Shown here piece by piece: positions 44,985 through 52,931 of a stretch of DNA of 64,000 bases. The notes beneath the pieces are model-generated. The model saw nothing but the letters and a program-made list of their open reading frames with translations. It was not told the origin of the DNA and did no database searches. Location: contig MGTU01000007.1 in the NCBI GenBank assembly GCA_001799615.1, positions 1 through 64,000 of the forward strand, given 5' to 3'. The translations under genes and the position numbers were made by a program. Every line of letters begins with the position of its first letter. The first letter of the stretch is position 1. This DNA comes from Elusimicrobia bacterium GWA2_61_42 (GTDB lineage Bacteria > Elusimicrobiota > Elusimicrobia > Elusimicrobiales > UBA9959).

Positions 44985-45697
44985 ACCCTTATATAGCCGC
45001 GGCCGTGGCCGAAATGGATAAAGTGGCGGTTTCAAGACTGGAGCACCCGGGCGACCTTGCGCTGGACCCGGCCTCGTGCCGGTTCGTGGCGGCTTTCGCC
45101 CGCGCCCTGGGCGCGCGGCGGGCCCTGGAGTTCGGTTCCGGCTTCTCCACGCTGATGCTGGCGAGGGAACTGGCCGCGCAGGAGGACAATTACCTGCTTT
45201 CCATAGACGACTCGGCCCGGCATTCAAGAACGGCCAGGGAAGCCGTGGAAAATTCCGGCTGCCAGGCCAAGGTCGAATTCCGGGTAGCCCCGCTGAAGCC
45301 TGAATTCTACGGCCTGCGCCTGCTGCTTTCCTACAGCCTGGCCCCGGGGCTGCTGGACGCCATGGGCCCTTTCGACCTGGTGCTGATAGACACGCCGCAC
45401 CATAAGTTCGGCCGGGAAGCCGTTTTTTACGACGCCTTCCGCGCCGTGCGCCCCGGCGGCTACGTCGTCATGGCCGGCGCCAACCGCGAGGCCGAGGAAA
45501 ACCTTTACGTGCGCAACTGGATGTCCGCCTTCGGGGAAGCCATCGACCCGGTGCTGCTGGAAGGCATAGGCAGCGGCATCAGCGTGATAGAGAAAATTTC
45601 GGAAGCGGAACCGCATTACCCCGTCAGAGGGGCGCTGTGGACCTCGTTCAAAACGCTTTATGGTTACGGCCGCCTGCTGTCGGGCGGCGAACAATAG
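44981..45697 (+). CDS. Class I methyltransferase-like protein
   Basis: 238 residues. A Rossmann-type motif I RALEFGSGFSTLMLARELAA near 46-65 and LSIDDSARHSRTARE near 74 place it with Methyltransf_24-like enzymes, and FDLVLIDTPHHKFGREAVFYD is the motif IV region. Last gene of the polysaccharide run, overlapping the WbqC-family gene by 4 bp. No clear terminator follows. The substrate is unknown. Confidence 0.75.
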   Translation: MNPYIAAAVAEMDKVAVSRLEHPGDLALDPASCRFVAAFARALGARRALEFGSGFSTLMLARELAAQEDNYLLSIDDSARHSRTAREAVENSGCQAKVEFRVAPLKPEFYGLRLLLSYSLAPGLLDAMGPFDLVLIDTPHHKFGREAVFYDAFRAVRPGGYVVMAGANREAEENLYVRNWMSAFGEAIDPVLLEGIGSGISVIEKISEAEPHYPVRGALWTSFKTLYGYGRLLSGGEQ

Positions 45698-45740
45698 CCC
45701 CGCCTTGTCTCCCCAGCCGGCCTGCAACTGCCGCCGCGCG

Positions 45741-45770
45741 TAGGTCCTTTGTCCTTCCGTCTAGGTCTTT
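45741..45770. repeat. TAGGTCCTTTG-rich intergenic patch
   Basis: TAGGTCCTTT and TAGGTCTTTT occur 20 bp apart, related in composition to the patches at 18776, 47671 and 50815. It lies upstream of the PLD-like gene promoter. Confidence 0.35.
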
Positions 45771-45821
45771 TTAGCTAATTTAAGGGTACCAACGGCCCTT
45801 ATTAGTTTTTCCTTTGGAGGC

Positions 45822-45850
45822 TACACTATAGTAGCGCAGACTAAAAGGAA
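45822..45850 (+). promoter_or_regulatory. Promoter and conserved start region of the PLD-like gene
   Basis: TACACT/TATAGT at 45822-45832 is a likely -10, followed by GTAGCGCAGACTAAAAGG (45831-45848). The same GTAGCGCAGACYAARG motif occurs before the permuted NlpC-like gene at 50778-50763 on the minus strand. Confidence 0.5.
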
Positions 45851-45855
45851 AAAAC

Positions 45856-47613
45856 ATGGTACAGAAAACCTACACGTACGAACTCAGGATCCTCAAGACC
45901 GTTTTCCTCTTCTGTTTCGCCCTTTTCCTCGCCTGCATAACCGACCTGACTTACGGGCAGCGATTTAACCAGGATTCGCTTTTAGACCAGCTCCGGGACT
46001 CCGGGGCTTTTGACGCTTCCCTGGCTCCCGCTAAAGCCGCCGCCGTCCCCGAGCCGGCCCGGCCCGCCGCGGATACCGCCGCCAAAGAAGCGCAGGCCAA
46101 AATGGTGACCGATTTTAAAGAAAGGCTGGTGCGCCAGATAACAGGCAACTGGAACCATCCTTCCAGGGTGGACGACGCCATAGTTAAGGAATTGGGCCAG
46201 GCCTACAAACAGGGCGTGCTGGAGCCCACTATCATAGCGGTCTTAAGCGATCCGCGCCTGGAGCGGTTCTTCCCCGCCGGCGCCAAGATGAAACCGGAAG
46301 AAGCTGCCCGGGTATTTTCAATGTACGTAGGCGCCGAACTGGAATCCAGCGGCAACGTGGAGGGCGTCGCGCCCGTAGAGCAGTGGGACGAAATGACCGC
46401 CCGGCACCTGGCGCTGGTCAAGGCCGGCGCTTACGCGCCCCGGCCCCGCGGCGCGGCTTCCCTTTTAGACGACTCCGGCTTCCTGGCCGAGCTGGCCGGC
46501 CTGCAGCAGGCGCCCTTCTCTTACGGCAACCGCGTGGAGCCGCTTATCAACGGCCCCGCCTCTTTCGCCAAGCGCGCCGAGCTGATCAGCGGCGCGAAGA
46601 AAAGCGTTTTCCTTACCACCTGGGCTTTTTATGACGACGAGACCGGGCACCAGACCGCCGACCTGCTGATAGGCAGGAAGAAGGCCGGCCTGGACGTGCG
46701 CCTGATGATAGACAAGGACACCGCCGGCCTCTACGACAAGGGCGTGCTGGCGAAGATGGAGCGGGCGGGCATCCCCGTGCTGCGCTACCAGCCCGGCGCC
46801 AAGAATTATTACGAGTTCCATTCCAAGATCCTTATAGTGGACGGGAAGTACGCGGTGCTGGGCGGCATGAATATAGGCAACGAGTACTCGCACCTGGCCG
46901 GCGACCAGAAATGGCGCGATACGGACGTCTTCGTGCAGGGGCCGGTGCTGAAAGACGCTATGAAGTTCTTCGCCTCGGCGTGGAACGCCCAGGCCGCCGA
47001 GGACGGCCTGGCCGTCAGGGCTTCCGCTTCCGCCTTCGACGGCACGCCCGCCGGCCCCGCCAGGGCCTCGATAATCTGGAACAACCCCGGCCAGGAACCC
47101 TATATCCTGCTCTCCATGCTGAAGGCCGTTTACGGCGCCACCACGCGCATTAATATAGAGAACGCCATAATAGTGATGCTGCCTTCCATGGAGCAGGCCC
47201 TGCTGGACGCCAGGGCCCGCGGGGTGGAGGTCAATATTCTTTCCAATTCCCTTGAAACCATAGGCGACAAAATAATGGGCAGCATGATCCTGGGCAGCTT
47301 CCCGGAACTGGTCAAGGCCGGCGCCAATATTTACCTGAAAGAGGGCGGGCTGCCCAACCGCCTGCATTCCAAGTTCATGACCGTGGACGGCTCTTACGGC
47401 ACTATAGGGTCGTTCAACCTGCAGCCGCGCTCCACCCGCTACGTCATGGAAATTACCGTGAATTTCAGCGACAGGCAGGCCGTATCCGTCCTGGACGCGG
47501 CCTTTAAAAATGATATCTCCGCGGCTAAAAAAGCCAATAAAGTTAAGGACCTGGGCATCCCGGTAATGCCTATAAAGGGCCTGATACGCGGCCTTATGTT
47601 CAACCAGTTATAA
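45856..47613 (+). CDS. Secreted or membrane-anchored phospholipase D-like protein
   Basis: 585 residues. An N-terminal hydrophobic segment (about 12-30) acts as signal or anchor; the next 190 residues are a linker/helical region without known fold. Two HKD motifs follow: HSKILIVDGKYAVLGGMN near 323-340 and HSKFMTVDGSYGTIGSFN near 505-522, the pair that forms one PLD active site. AAAAGGAAA is the Shine-Dalgarno. The closest function is cardiolipin synthase or a phospholipase/nuclease; the periplasmic location and long N-terminal region argue against a standard cardiolipin synthase. Monocistronic with a terminator. Confidence 0.82.
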   Translation: MVQKTYTYELRILKTVFLFCFALFLACITDLTYGQRFNQDSLLDQLRDSGAFDASLAPAKAAAVPEPARPAADTAAKEAQAKMVTDFKERLVRQITGNWNHPSRVDDAIVKELGQAYKQGVLEPTIIAVLSDPRLERFFPAGAKMKPEEAARVFSMYVGAELESSGNVEGVAPVEQWDEMTARHLALVKAGAYAPRPRGAASLLDDSGFLAELAGLQQAPFSYGNRVEPLINGPASFAKRAELISGAKKSVFLTTWAFYDDETGHQTADLLIGRKKAGLDVRLMIDKDTAGLYDKGVLAKMERAGIPVLRYQPGAKNYYEFHSKILIVDGKYAVLGGMNIGNEYSHLAGDQKWRDTDVFVQGPVLKDAMKFFASAWNAQAAEDGLAVRASASAFDGTPAGPARASIIWNNPGQEPYILLSMLKAVYGATTRINIENAIIVMLPSMEQALLDARARGVEVNILSNSLETIGDKIMGSMILGSFPELVKAGANIYLKEGGLPNRLHSKFMTVDGSYGTIGSFNLQPRSTRYVMEITVNFSDRQAVSVLDAAFKNDISAAKKANKVKDLGIPVMPIKGLIRGLMFNQL

Positions 47614-47637
47614 AGTCAGGCGGCATAAAGCAAAGAG

Positions 47638-47665
47638 AGGGCCTACGCGGACGTAGGCCCTTTTT
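47638..47665 (+). terminator. Terminator of the PLD-like gene
   Basis: A perfect 10-bp stem AGGGCCTACG / CGTAGGCCCT with loop CGGA, followed by TTTT. Confidence 0.92.
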
Positions 47666-47670
47666 GCCGT

Positions 47671-47691
47671 CCCCCTTGGGCACTTGGCCCC
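47671..47691. repeat. CCCTTGGGC/CTTGGCCCC intergenic patch
   Basis: A short CCCTTGGG / TTGGCCCC stretch upstream of the next gene, related in composition to patches at 18776, 45741 and 50815. Confidence 0.3.
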
Positions 47692-47729
47692 TGCCGCGCG
47701 GCATGGAATGCATTAAACTATATATACAA

Positions 47730-48788
47730 ATGCGAGACCTCAAACCCATTATCCTTAGCGCGGCGTTCGCCCTGGCGGCGGCGTCCGTTTCTTTTGCGGG
47801 TCCCGTAGCTTATCAGGAGGCCGCGGCGCCTTGGTCCGCCGCGCAGGCCGTCAGGCTGGCGCCGGCGCTTACGCCTGAGGTCCTGAAAGCTTTTGAGGCG
47901 GAAGCCGGCCAGGCTGCCGCCGCCGGGCTCCAGGTCAAGAAAGAAAAGGTTTCCGGGCTGCTCAAGCGGTTCAGCGCCTGCGCCCTGAACGCGCAGGACG
48001 TCAAAACGGCCGATAAATATTTAGACAAGAAATTCCGCGCCGAAGTGCGCTATTTCGCGGGGCAGGGCTGCGCGGACTTCAAAGAAGCCGCGGCCGGCCT
48101 GGCCGCGGGGCCGCAGGCGGCCTCCCTTGACGCTCTTGAAGGTTTCTCGGCTTCCGGCGCCCTGTCCAGCGCCGCCGGCTCGGCCAGGTTCTTCGACGGT
48201 TCGGCCGCTCAGGGCCGGCCAGCCGTAACGCCGGGGGCCCCCGGTTCAGGCGCGCGGACTTCCGTGCCGGCGCTTTCAGCGCCCGCCGCGCTCAAGCCCC
48301 TTTCTTCTAATGTGCCCGCCCTGCGCTCCGCGGCCGTCCCCGCACCCGCGCAGGCCGTGCGGCCCCCGGAGATAGGCAAAGACGGCCGGGTTAACCAGGC
48401 CCTGGTTTATTGGAACGCCATGCGTAAAGAAAGCTGGAACGCCCTTAAAAAAGACGATCTGACCCCTGCCCAAAAAGCCAAGCTTTTAGGCAAGCTGACG
48501 GCCGGGGCCGGACTGGGCGGCCTGCTCTATATCAGCAATCTGTCCAATGTGGAGATAGCCGGCGCCAGGCTGCGCTGGGACGTTAAGAACGGCTCAGGCG
48601 CCGGCGTTATAACCGCGGACGCCGCCAAACTGGCTTTCCATTCACTTGTTTTCGCCCTTGTGCTGCTGCCTGTCCCGCTGACCAAAGTATACACCGCCTT
48701 AAAGGCCGGCCAGCCCTGGGCTATAGCCCTGGTGGGCGCCATGGCCGCGGGCCCCGTAGACCGCTACATCCTTCATTTAGCCGATTGA
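47730..48788 (+). CDS. Secreted Ala/Pro-rich protein, unknown function
   Basis: 352 residues from ATG 47730, chosen because it starts a clear signal peptide (about 1-23, ILSAAFALAAASVSFAG). Residues 25-130 are helical with two Cys; 130-235 is a low-complexity Ala/Ser/Pro linker (SAPAALKPL, PAPAQAVRPP). The last 110 residues include ALVYWNAMRKESWNALKK and two hydrophobic helices (LAFHSLVFALVLLPVPLTKVY, WAIALVGAMAAGPVDRY). No family is recognised. A TATATA box lies 5 nt before the ATG. A terminator follows the stop. Confidence 0.6.
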   Translation: MRDLKPIILSAAFALAAASVSFAGPVAYQEAAAPWSAAQAVRLAPALTPEVLKAFEAEAGQAAAAGLQVKKEKVSGLLKRFSACALNAQDVKTADKYLDKKFRAEVRYFAGQGCADFKEAAAGLAAGPQAASLDALEGFSASGALSSAAGSARFFDGSAAQGRPAVTPGAPGSGARTSVPALSAPAALKPLSSNVPALRSAAVPAPAQAVRPPEIGKDGRVNQALVYWNAMRKESWNALKKDDLTPAQKAKLLGKLTAGAGLGGLLYISNLSNVEIAGARLRWDVKNGSGAGVITADAAKLAFHSLVFALVLLPVPLTKVYTALKAGQPWAIALVGAMAAGPVDRYILHLAD

Positions 48789-48809
48789 CCGCAACGCCGG
48801 TCAAAAAGC

Positions 48810-48835
48810 AGGGCTCCTTTTTGGAGCCCTTTTTG
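48810..48835 (+). terminator. Terminator of the Ala/Pro-rich protein gene
   Basis: An 8-bp stem AGGGCTCC / GGAGCCCT with a TTTTT loop, followed by TTTT. Confidence 0.9.
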
Positions 48836-48841
48836 ATTTGT

Positions 48842-48847
48842 TATACT
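48842..48847 (+). promoter_or_regulatory. -10 box of the cyclase-fold gene, leaderless arrangement
   Basis: TATACT is followed by TCAGGA (6 nt) and the ATG at 48854. It lies directly after the preceding terminator. Confidence 0.5.
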
Positions 48848-48853
48848 TCAGGA

Positions 48854-49462
48854 ATGAGGAAAAAAACGGGCGGGATGACCACTAAACAATTCTTCGGGCT
48901 GGTACGCGGCAGGAACGCGCGCAACGCGGCGGCGGTGGACGCCAGGATCAACAAGGCCTGCGGCGCCGAGCTGACCGTGGTGTCCTGCGACTCCTCCGGC
49001 TTCTCTAGAAAGACCCACGAGCACGGCATTATAGAGTTCATGGACAACATGGTGAAATGCCATGACGCCCTTGAAAAAATAGTGGCCCGGCACGACGGGA
49101 TCACCCTTTCGGACAAGGCCGACAACCTGATGCTGACCTTCGCCGAACCGCTTAAGGCCGCGGCCTGCTGCATAGAGATGCACCGCTGGCTGAAGCGGCG
49201 CAACAGGAGCGTGCCCGAGCGCAAGAAATACAATATATGCGTGGGCATCCACCACGGGCCCCTGCTGCGCTTCGCGGACGACGCCTACGGCCCCGCGGTC
49301 AACGTGGCGTTCAAACTGGGCGAGGACGTGGCGGGCAAGGACGACCTGATGATCACCGGGCAGGTGAACGAAATAATAAAGAAAAAATTCCGCACCGACT
49401 ATTCCAGACACGTCACTATCGGCGGCGTTACCTTCGACGTTTACAAGGTTAAATACCGCTGA
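48854..49462 (+). CDS. Class III adenylate/guanylate cyclase-fold protein, partly degenerate
   Basis: 202 residues from 48854; an ATG seven codons later (48875) is an alternative. The cyclase homology domain is visible: VVSCDSSGFSRKT (first metal Asp), ITLSDKADNLMLTF (second Asp retained, but the usual GD is AD), ICVGIHHGPLLRF and YGPAVNVAFKLGED. The transition-state Asn is present, but the Arg of the N-x-A-x-R motif is Lys. There is no sensor, HAMP or membrane part. It may be a weak cyclase or a nucleotide-binding regulator. Confidence 0.72.
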   Translation: MRKKTGGMTTKQFFGLVRGRNARNAAAVDARINKACGAELTVVSCDSSGFSRKTHEHGIIEFMDNMVKCHDALEKIVARHDGITLSDKADNLMLTFAEPLKAAACCIEMHRWLKRRNRSVPERKKYNICVGIHHGPLLRFADDAYGPAVNVAFKLGEDVAGKDDLMITGQVNEIIKKKFRTDYSRHVTIGGVTFDVYKVKYR

Positions 49463-49509
49463 CGCCGGGGCTTCCGCCCCGCGGCGCTGTCCGGCCGGAC
49501 AAAAGAAAA

Positions 49510-49538
49510 CGCCCCGCTTCGAGCGGGGCGCTTCTTTT
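49510..49538. terminator. Terminator between convergent genes
   Basis: A perfect 9-bp stem CGCCCCGCT / AGCGGGGCG with loop TCG. It is followed by CTTCTTTTT on the plus strand and preceded by AAAAGAAAA, so it can work in both directions for the cyclase-fold gene and the minus-strand gene. Confidence 0.9.
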
Positions 49539-49553
49539 TAACGCAAGCTGATC

Positions 49554-50753
49554 TTAATTCGCGGCTTCGGGCTGTATGTCGGCGGAGACTTCGGGGAGCT
49601 GCACCCCTTTCATCCCGAAAACGCTGGTGAGGGAGCCGAAGCCGCCGGTTATTATGGCCTGGCTGGGCACTATGATATTGCCGTTGTTGGGCAGTATGAT
49701 CGCGCTCTGGGCCGGGACATTGGGCTTGGTGGCGATGAACTGTTCCCAGGGGGTAAGCGGCCAGCCCCAGCCGGTCTCATAGCTATTTTCCGTGGGGTTA
49801 AGGCCGATAGCCTCGTAGAGATATTCGGTATAGCCTACGCAGTCGAATTTTACGGGGCCTTTCTGCGACCCGTGCGTGTCGCTGTAAGTGAGGCCTTTCC
49901 TGCCCATTTCCAGGGCCAGTTTTACCACGCGCTCGCGCTGGGCCGCGGTGGGCTTCACCGGGGTGGTGCGGTTGCCGTAGTAGGGGTACATGAAGTGATG
50001 GGTGAAGTTATTCCAGGAATCTATATTGCGCACGCCGCCCGGCTTGAAATTATCGGGCACGCAGTCGGCTATCACCACGGAGATCTTGCCGTTCTTTATC
50101 TCGGTGCCGGCGAACAGGCCCGCGTGGCCGATGGGCAGGTCGGGGCTCACCCAGCCGCTGATGGTGCCGGTTACGCCGCCGGTGAAGATCAGGTCGCCTT
50201 TCTCTATGCCGGCGTGTTTGGAGGGGAGCACGTTGACTACCGTGGCGGCATAGCCGATATGCTCCAGCATCTCGAACGCCACCGAACGCACCACTTCGGT
50301 TTCGTTCGGGTCGGAGGCTACGGTGAAGAGATAGGGGCCCGCCTTGGAGTTCTTCTTCAGCTTGCCCATGCTGATCATCAGGTTCATCTTTATGACGTCG
50401 TCGGCTTCGGTATAGAACTTGGAAAGCTTGGACATCAGCCTGGGGTCGCCTATTTCGCCCAGGGACCAGATGGAGTCTATGGCTTTAAGCCTGGCCTTCA
50501 GGTTGTTTTCATACGGGCCTTTGTTGGCGGTCCTGCCGGCGGTCTGGTAGGCCTCGATATTGGAGAGGAGTTCGTCTACCGCGGCCTCGCGGGTCGCGGC
50601 GTTATTGGCCTGGTCCAGGGCCCGCTGCAGGATAACGGTGGTTTCGGACCTATGGCGCGAAGCATCCGCGGGGAGGCTCCCCGTGGCGTAAGCTGAAACT
50701 GAAAAGGACAAGAGGACCGCCGTAAGAGTAAGGTTCTTGAAAGTGCCGTTCAT
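49554..50753 (-). CDS. Secreted permuted NlpC/P60-like (papain-fold) protein
   Basis: 399 residues. A signal peptide (about 1-23, ending AYA) is followed by a helical HEAT-like region (about 35-165: LKAIDSIWSLGEIGDPRLMSKL, VIKMNLMISMGKLKK). The C-terminal domain has GDLIFTGG, then a His in PIGHAGLFAG and, about 110 residues later, a Cys in KFDCVGYTEYLYEAIG. His before Cys is the order of circularly permuted papain-fold (YiiX/LRAT-like) proteins. Likely a periplasmic amidase or peptidase acting on peptidoglycan or lipids. GGAGGG precedes the ATG. Confidence 0.68.
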   Translation of the reverse strand: MNGTFKNLTLTAVLLSFSVSAYATGSLPADASRHRSETTVILQRALDQANNAATREAAVDELLSNIEAYQTAGRTANKGPYENNLKARLKAIDSIWSLGEIGDPRLMSKLSKFYTEADDVIKMNLMISMGKLKKNSKAGPYLFTVASDPNETEVVRSVAFEMLEHIGYAATVVNVLPSKHAGIEKGDLIFTGGVTGTISGWVSPDLPIGHAGLFAGTEIKNGKISVVIADCVPDNFKPGGVRNIDSWNNFTHHFMYPYYGNRTTPVKPTAAQRERVVKLALEMGRKGLTYSDTHGSQKGPVKFDCVGYTEYLYEAIGLNPTENSYETGWGWPLTPWEQFIATKPNVPAQSAIILPNNGNIIVPSQAIITGGFGSLTSVFGMKGVQLPEVSADIQPEAAN

Positions 50754-50762
50754 TAACTCCCT

Positions 50763-50790
50763 CCTTGGTCTGCGCTACATCAATAGTTTA
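50763..50790 (-). promoter_or_regulatory. Promoter and conserved start region of the permuted NlpC-like gene
   Basis: On the minus strand, TAAACT (50790-50785) is followed after 6 nt by GTAGCGCAGACCAAGG (50778-50763), matching the motif before the PLD-like gene, then GGAGGG and the ATG. Confidence 0.5.
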
Positions 50791-50814
50791 TCACAGGGGG
50801 GGAAAACGGCAAGG

Positions 50815-50880
50815 TTCCAAGGGACTAGGCCCGGGTCGTTAAATAGACCAGGCCCGCGTAGGCCCTTTGGTCCGGGCCGC
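50815..50880. repeat. AGGCCC/GGCCCTTTGG-rich intergenic patch
   Basis: Contains ACTAGGCCCGGG, CCAGGCCCGCG and TAGGCCCTTTGGTCC in 65 bp, the longest of the four related patches. It lies between two minus-strand genes. Confidence 0.4.
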
Positions 50881-50883
50881 CGC

Positions 50884-52002
50884 TTACTTGGCGGCCCTTA
50901 AGGTGAGCACGGGGATCTCCGAGGAAGACAACCAGCGCAGCGGCGGGCCCCAGGTGCCCGCGCCCGAGGTTACATAAAACGCGCTGTCTTTTATACGGTA
51001 TAAACCGTAAAAATATTTATAAGCGAGCCTCGTGAAGAGATGGAAAGGGAAGAGCTGCCCCCGGTGGGTGTGCCCGGAGAGCACCAGGTAATCGCCGGTT
51101 TCGGCTATCTCTTTGTAATAAACCGGCTGGTGGTTCATGAGCACGGTGAATTTTCCGTCCCGGTGCTTCTCCAGCAGGGCCGTGACGTCTTGCGGCTGCA
51201 GGTTTTCCGTATGGATGTCGCCCAGGCCGATAAGCTTCAGCCCTTCCAGGTCCAGGGCCTCGTTCTTCAGCAGTTTTATGCCGAAACCCTGGTAGCAGCC
51301 CATGGCTTTATCCAGGCCGTAATAATATTCATGGTTGCCCAGCGACCCGTAGGTCCCCAGGCGGCTTTTCAATCTGTGCGCGGCTTCGCCTAGCCCTTCC
51401 CGGCAGGTAAGGCCCGGGTCTATCAGGTCCCCGGTTATCAGCACCAGGTCCGGCTTGGCGGCGTTGATGCGCGCCACTATGCCGTTGAACTGGCGCAGCT
51501 TCCAGCCGGAGTCCACGTGCATGTCGGAGATCTGGGCGATCCTGAAGCCGTCCAGGGCGGCCGGCAGGTTCTTGAGCGGGACGGCGATTTCTTTTAAGTC
51601 CGGGGTCCTGAGGCCGCCGTAAAGCGCCCAGGCCAGTATGGCCGCCAGCGCGGCCAGCGTGAGCCGCGGCAGATGCGGGGCGGCCGCGGGCAGCTCAAGG
51701 CGGCGCAGGACGAAGGCCGCCAGGTCGGAGACCAGGAAGACGAAGGCGGCTATAAGTATGACGCCCATCCAGGCGTAGCCGGCGGCATAGAAGGCTTCCA
51801 GCAGCGGGGTATGGTACTGCCGCTTGAGGAACATGGTAAAGGGGGAGAGGAAAGCGGCGGCCAGCAGCGCCACGCGCAGCCAGGAGGCGGCCTGCGGGCC
51901 GAAGCCGAAGCTTCTTGAAAGCCAGCGGGCGGCGTAGAAGTGCAGGCCGATGTAAAAGGCTATCAGGGCCAGGAAAACCGGTAAAAAATGGTGTTGTTTC
52001 AT
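50884..52002 (-). CDS. Membrane metallophosphoesterase (YkuE/YaeI type)
   Basis: 372 residues. Four hydrophobic helices cover about 5-135, followed by a calcineurin-like phosphoesterase domain with all metal motifs: ISDMHVD, LITGDLID, GSLGNHEYYYG, MNHQP and LSGHTHRGQLFP. Members of this membrane-linked class include UDP-2,3-diacylglucosamine pyrophosphatase-like enzymes, but the substrate here is unknown. Transcribed divergently from the EamA transporter across 32 bp. Confidence 0.88.
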   Translation of the reverse strand: MKQHHFLPVFLALIAFYIGLHFYAARWLSRSFGFGPQAASWLRVALLAAAFLSPFTMFLKRQYHTPLLEAFYAAGYAWMGVILIAAFVFLVSDLAAFVLRRLELPAAAPHLPRLTLAALAAILAWALYGGLRTPDLKEIAVPLKNLPAALDGFRIAQISDMHVDSGWKLRQFNGIVARINAAKPDLVLITGDLIDPGLTCREGLGEAAHRLKSRLGTYGSLGNHEYYYGLDKAMGCYQGFGIKLLKNEALDLEGLKLIGLGDIHTENLQPQDVTALLEKHRDGKFTVLMNHQPVYYKEIAETGDYLVLSGHTHRGQLFPFHLFTRLAYKYFYGLYRIKDSAFYVTSGAGTWGPPLRWLSSSEIPVLTLRAAK

Positions 52003-52017
52003 GATGGTCGGTGCTTA

Positions 52018-52027
52018 ATTATATAAT
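52018..52027. promoter_or_regulatory. Overlapping divergent -10 boxes
   Basis: ATTATATAAT contains TATAAT on the plus strand (52022-52027, 7 nt before the transporter ATG at 52035) and TATAAT on the minus strand (52023-52018, 15 nt before the phosphoesterase ATG at 52002). The two promoters share the same 10 bp, so they may exclude each other. Confidence 0.6.
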
Positions 52028-52034
52028 TTAGCGG

Positions 52035-52928
52035 ATGACCATTACTCCTTTGCGCGCCATCTGGCTGACCGTCTGCATAAATTCTTTCATTCCCATACTC
52101 GGTTTTTTCGCCGCCGGCAGGATCTCCCCGCCGCTTTTCGCGCTGGCCGGGTCGGCGGTGGGCTTCGCCTGTTTCCTGCCGTGGGCCGTTAAGAACGATA
52201 TTTTTCCCGTTTATTTCCGGCGGGACCTGTGGCCGCGGCTTTTCGCGATAGGCCTGTTCGGCAGCGCGCTGCCCATCGCGGCGCTGGTGCTGGCGCTGCA
52301 ATATACCACGCCGGCCAACGCCGCCATCCTGGGCCAGGTGGAGGCGGTCTACACCATAATACTTTCGCGGCTTTTCCTGAAAGAAAAGATCTCGGCCAGC
52401 CAGCTTTTCGGCACGGCGCTGGTGCTGGCCGGCACCATGCTGATCGCTTTTAAAGAGCGGTTCACCATGCGCTGGACCGGGGACCTGATAGTGCTGGCCG
52501 TGCCGCTGATGTACCAGATCTCGCACATGTTCAGCAAAAAACTGCCTAAAGACCTGTCGCACGTTTTTGTGGCTTCGGCGCGCACCCTGTTCGCCACGCT
52601 GGGCATACTGCCGGTTTTCCTGCTGGGCTTCGTCATGCCGGTGGCCGCTTTCGAGCCCAGCCTTAAACTGCTGGGGATAGTGCTGGCCTGGGGCGTGGTG
52701 CTGACGGCGCTCAACAACATCCTCTGGTATAAGGCCATCCTGAATATGGACCTTTCCAAGGCGACCGCCATCGTGCTTTGTTACCCCGTGCTGACGGCTA
52801 TTTTTTCGCACGCCTTCGGTATAGAAAAAATACAGGCCTATCAGATGACAGGCCTGGGGCTGGCGCTGGCCGGCGCCTACTGGGTAACGCTGCTGGTAAA
52901 AAAACAGGGGAAAGAAGCCCGCGCCTGA
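52035..52928 (+). CDS. EamA/DMT-family transporter
   Basis: 297 residues with ten predicted membrane helices in two EamA halves. TTPANAAILGQVEAVYTIILSRLFLKEK near 95-122 and ILWYKAILNMDLSKATAIVLCYPVLTAIFSHAFG near 236-270 are the repeated helix 3-4 signatures of drug/metabolite transporters. The substrate is unknown. No Shine-Dalgarno; the -10 box position suggests a leaderless mRNA. Ends 3 bp from the convergent rtcB stop. Confidence 0.88.
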   Translation: MTITPLRAIWLTVCINSFIPILGFFAAGRISPPLFALAGSAVGFACFLPWAVKNDIFPVYFRRDLWPRLFAIGLFGSALPIAALVLALQYTTPANAAILGQVEAVYTIILSRLFLKEKISASQLFGTALVLAGTMLIAFKERFTMRWTGDLIVLAVPLMYQISHMFSKKLPKDLSHVFVASARTLFATLGILPVFLLGFVMPVAAFEPSLKLLGIVLAWGVVLTALNNILWYKAILNMDLSKATAIVLCYPVLTAIFSHAFGIEKIQAYQMTGLGLALAGAYWVTLLVKKQGKEARA

Positions 52929-52931
52929 GCG

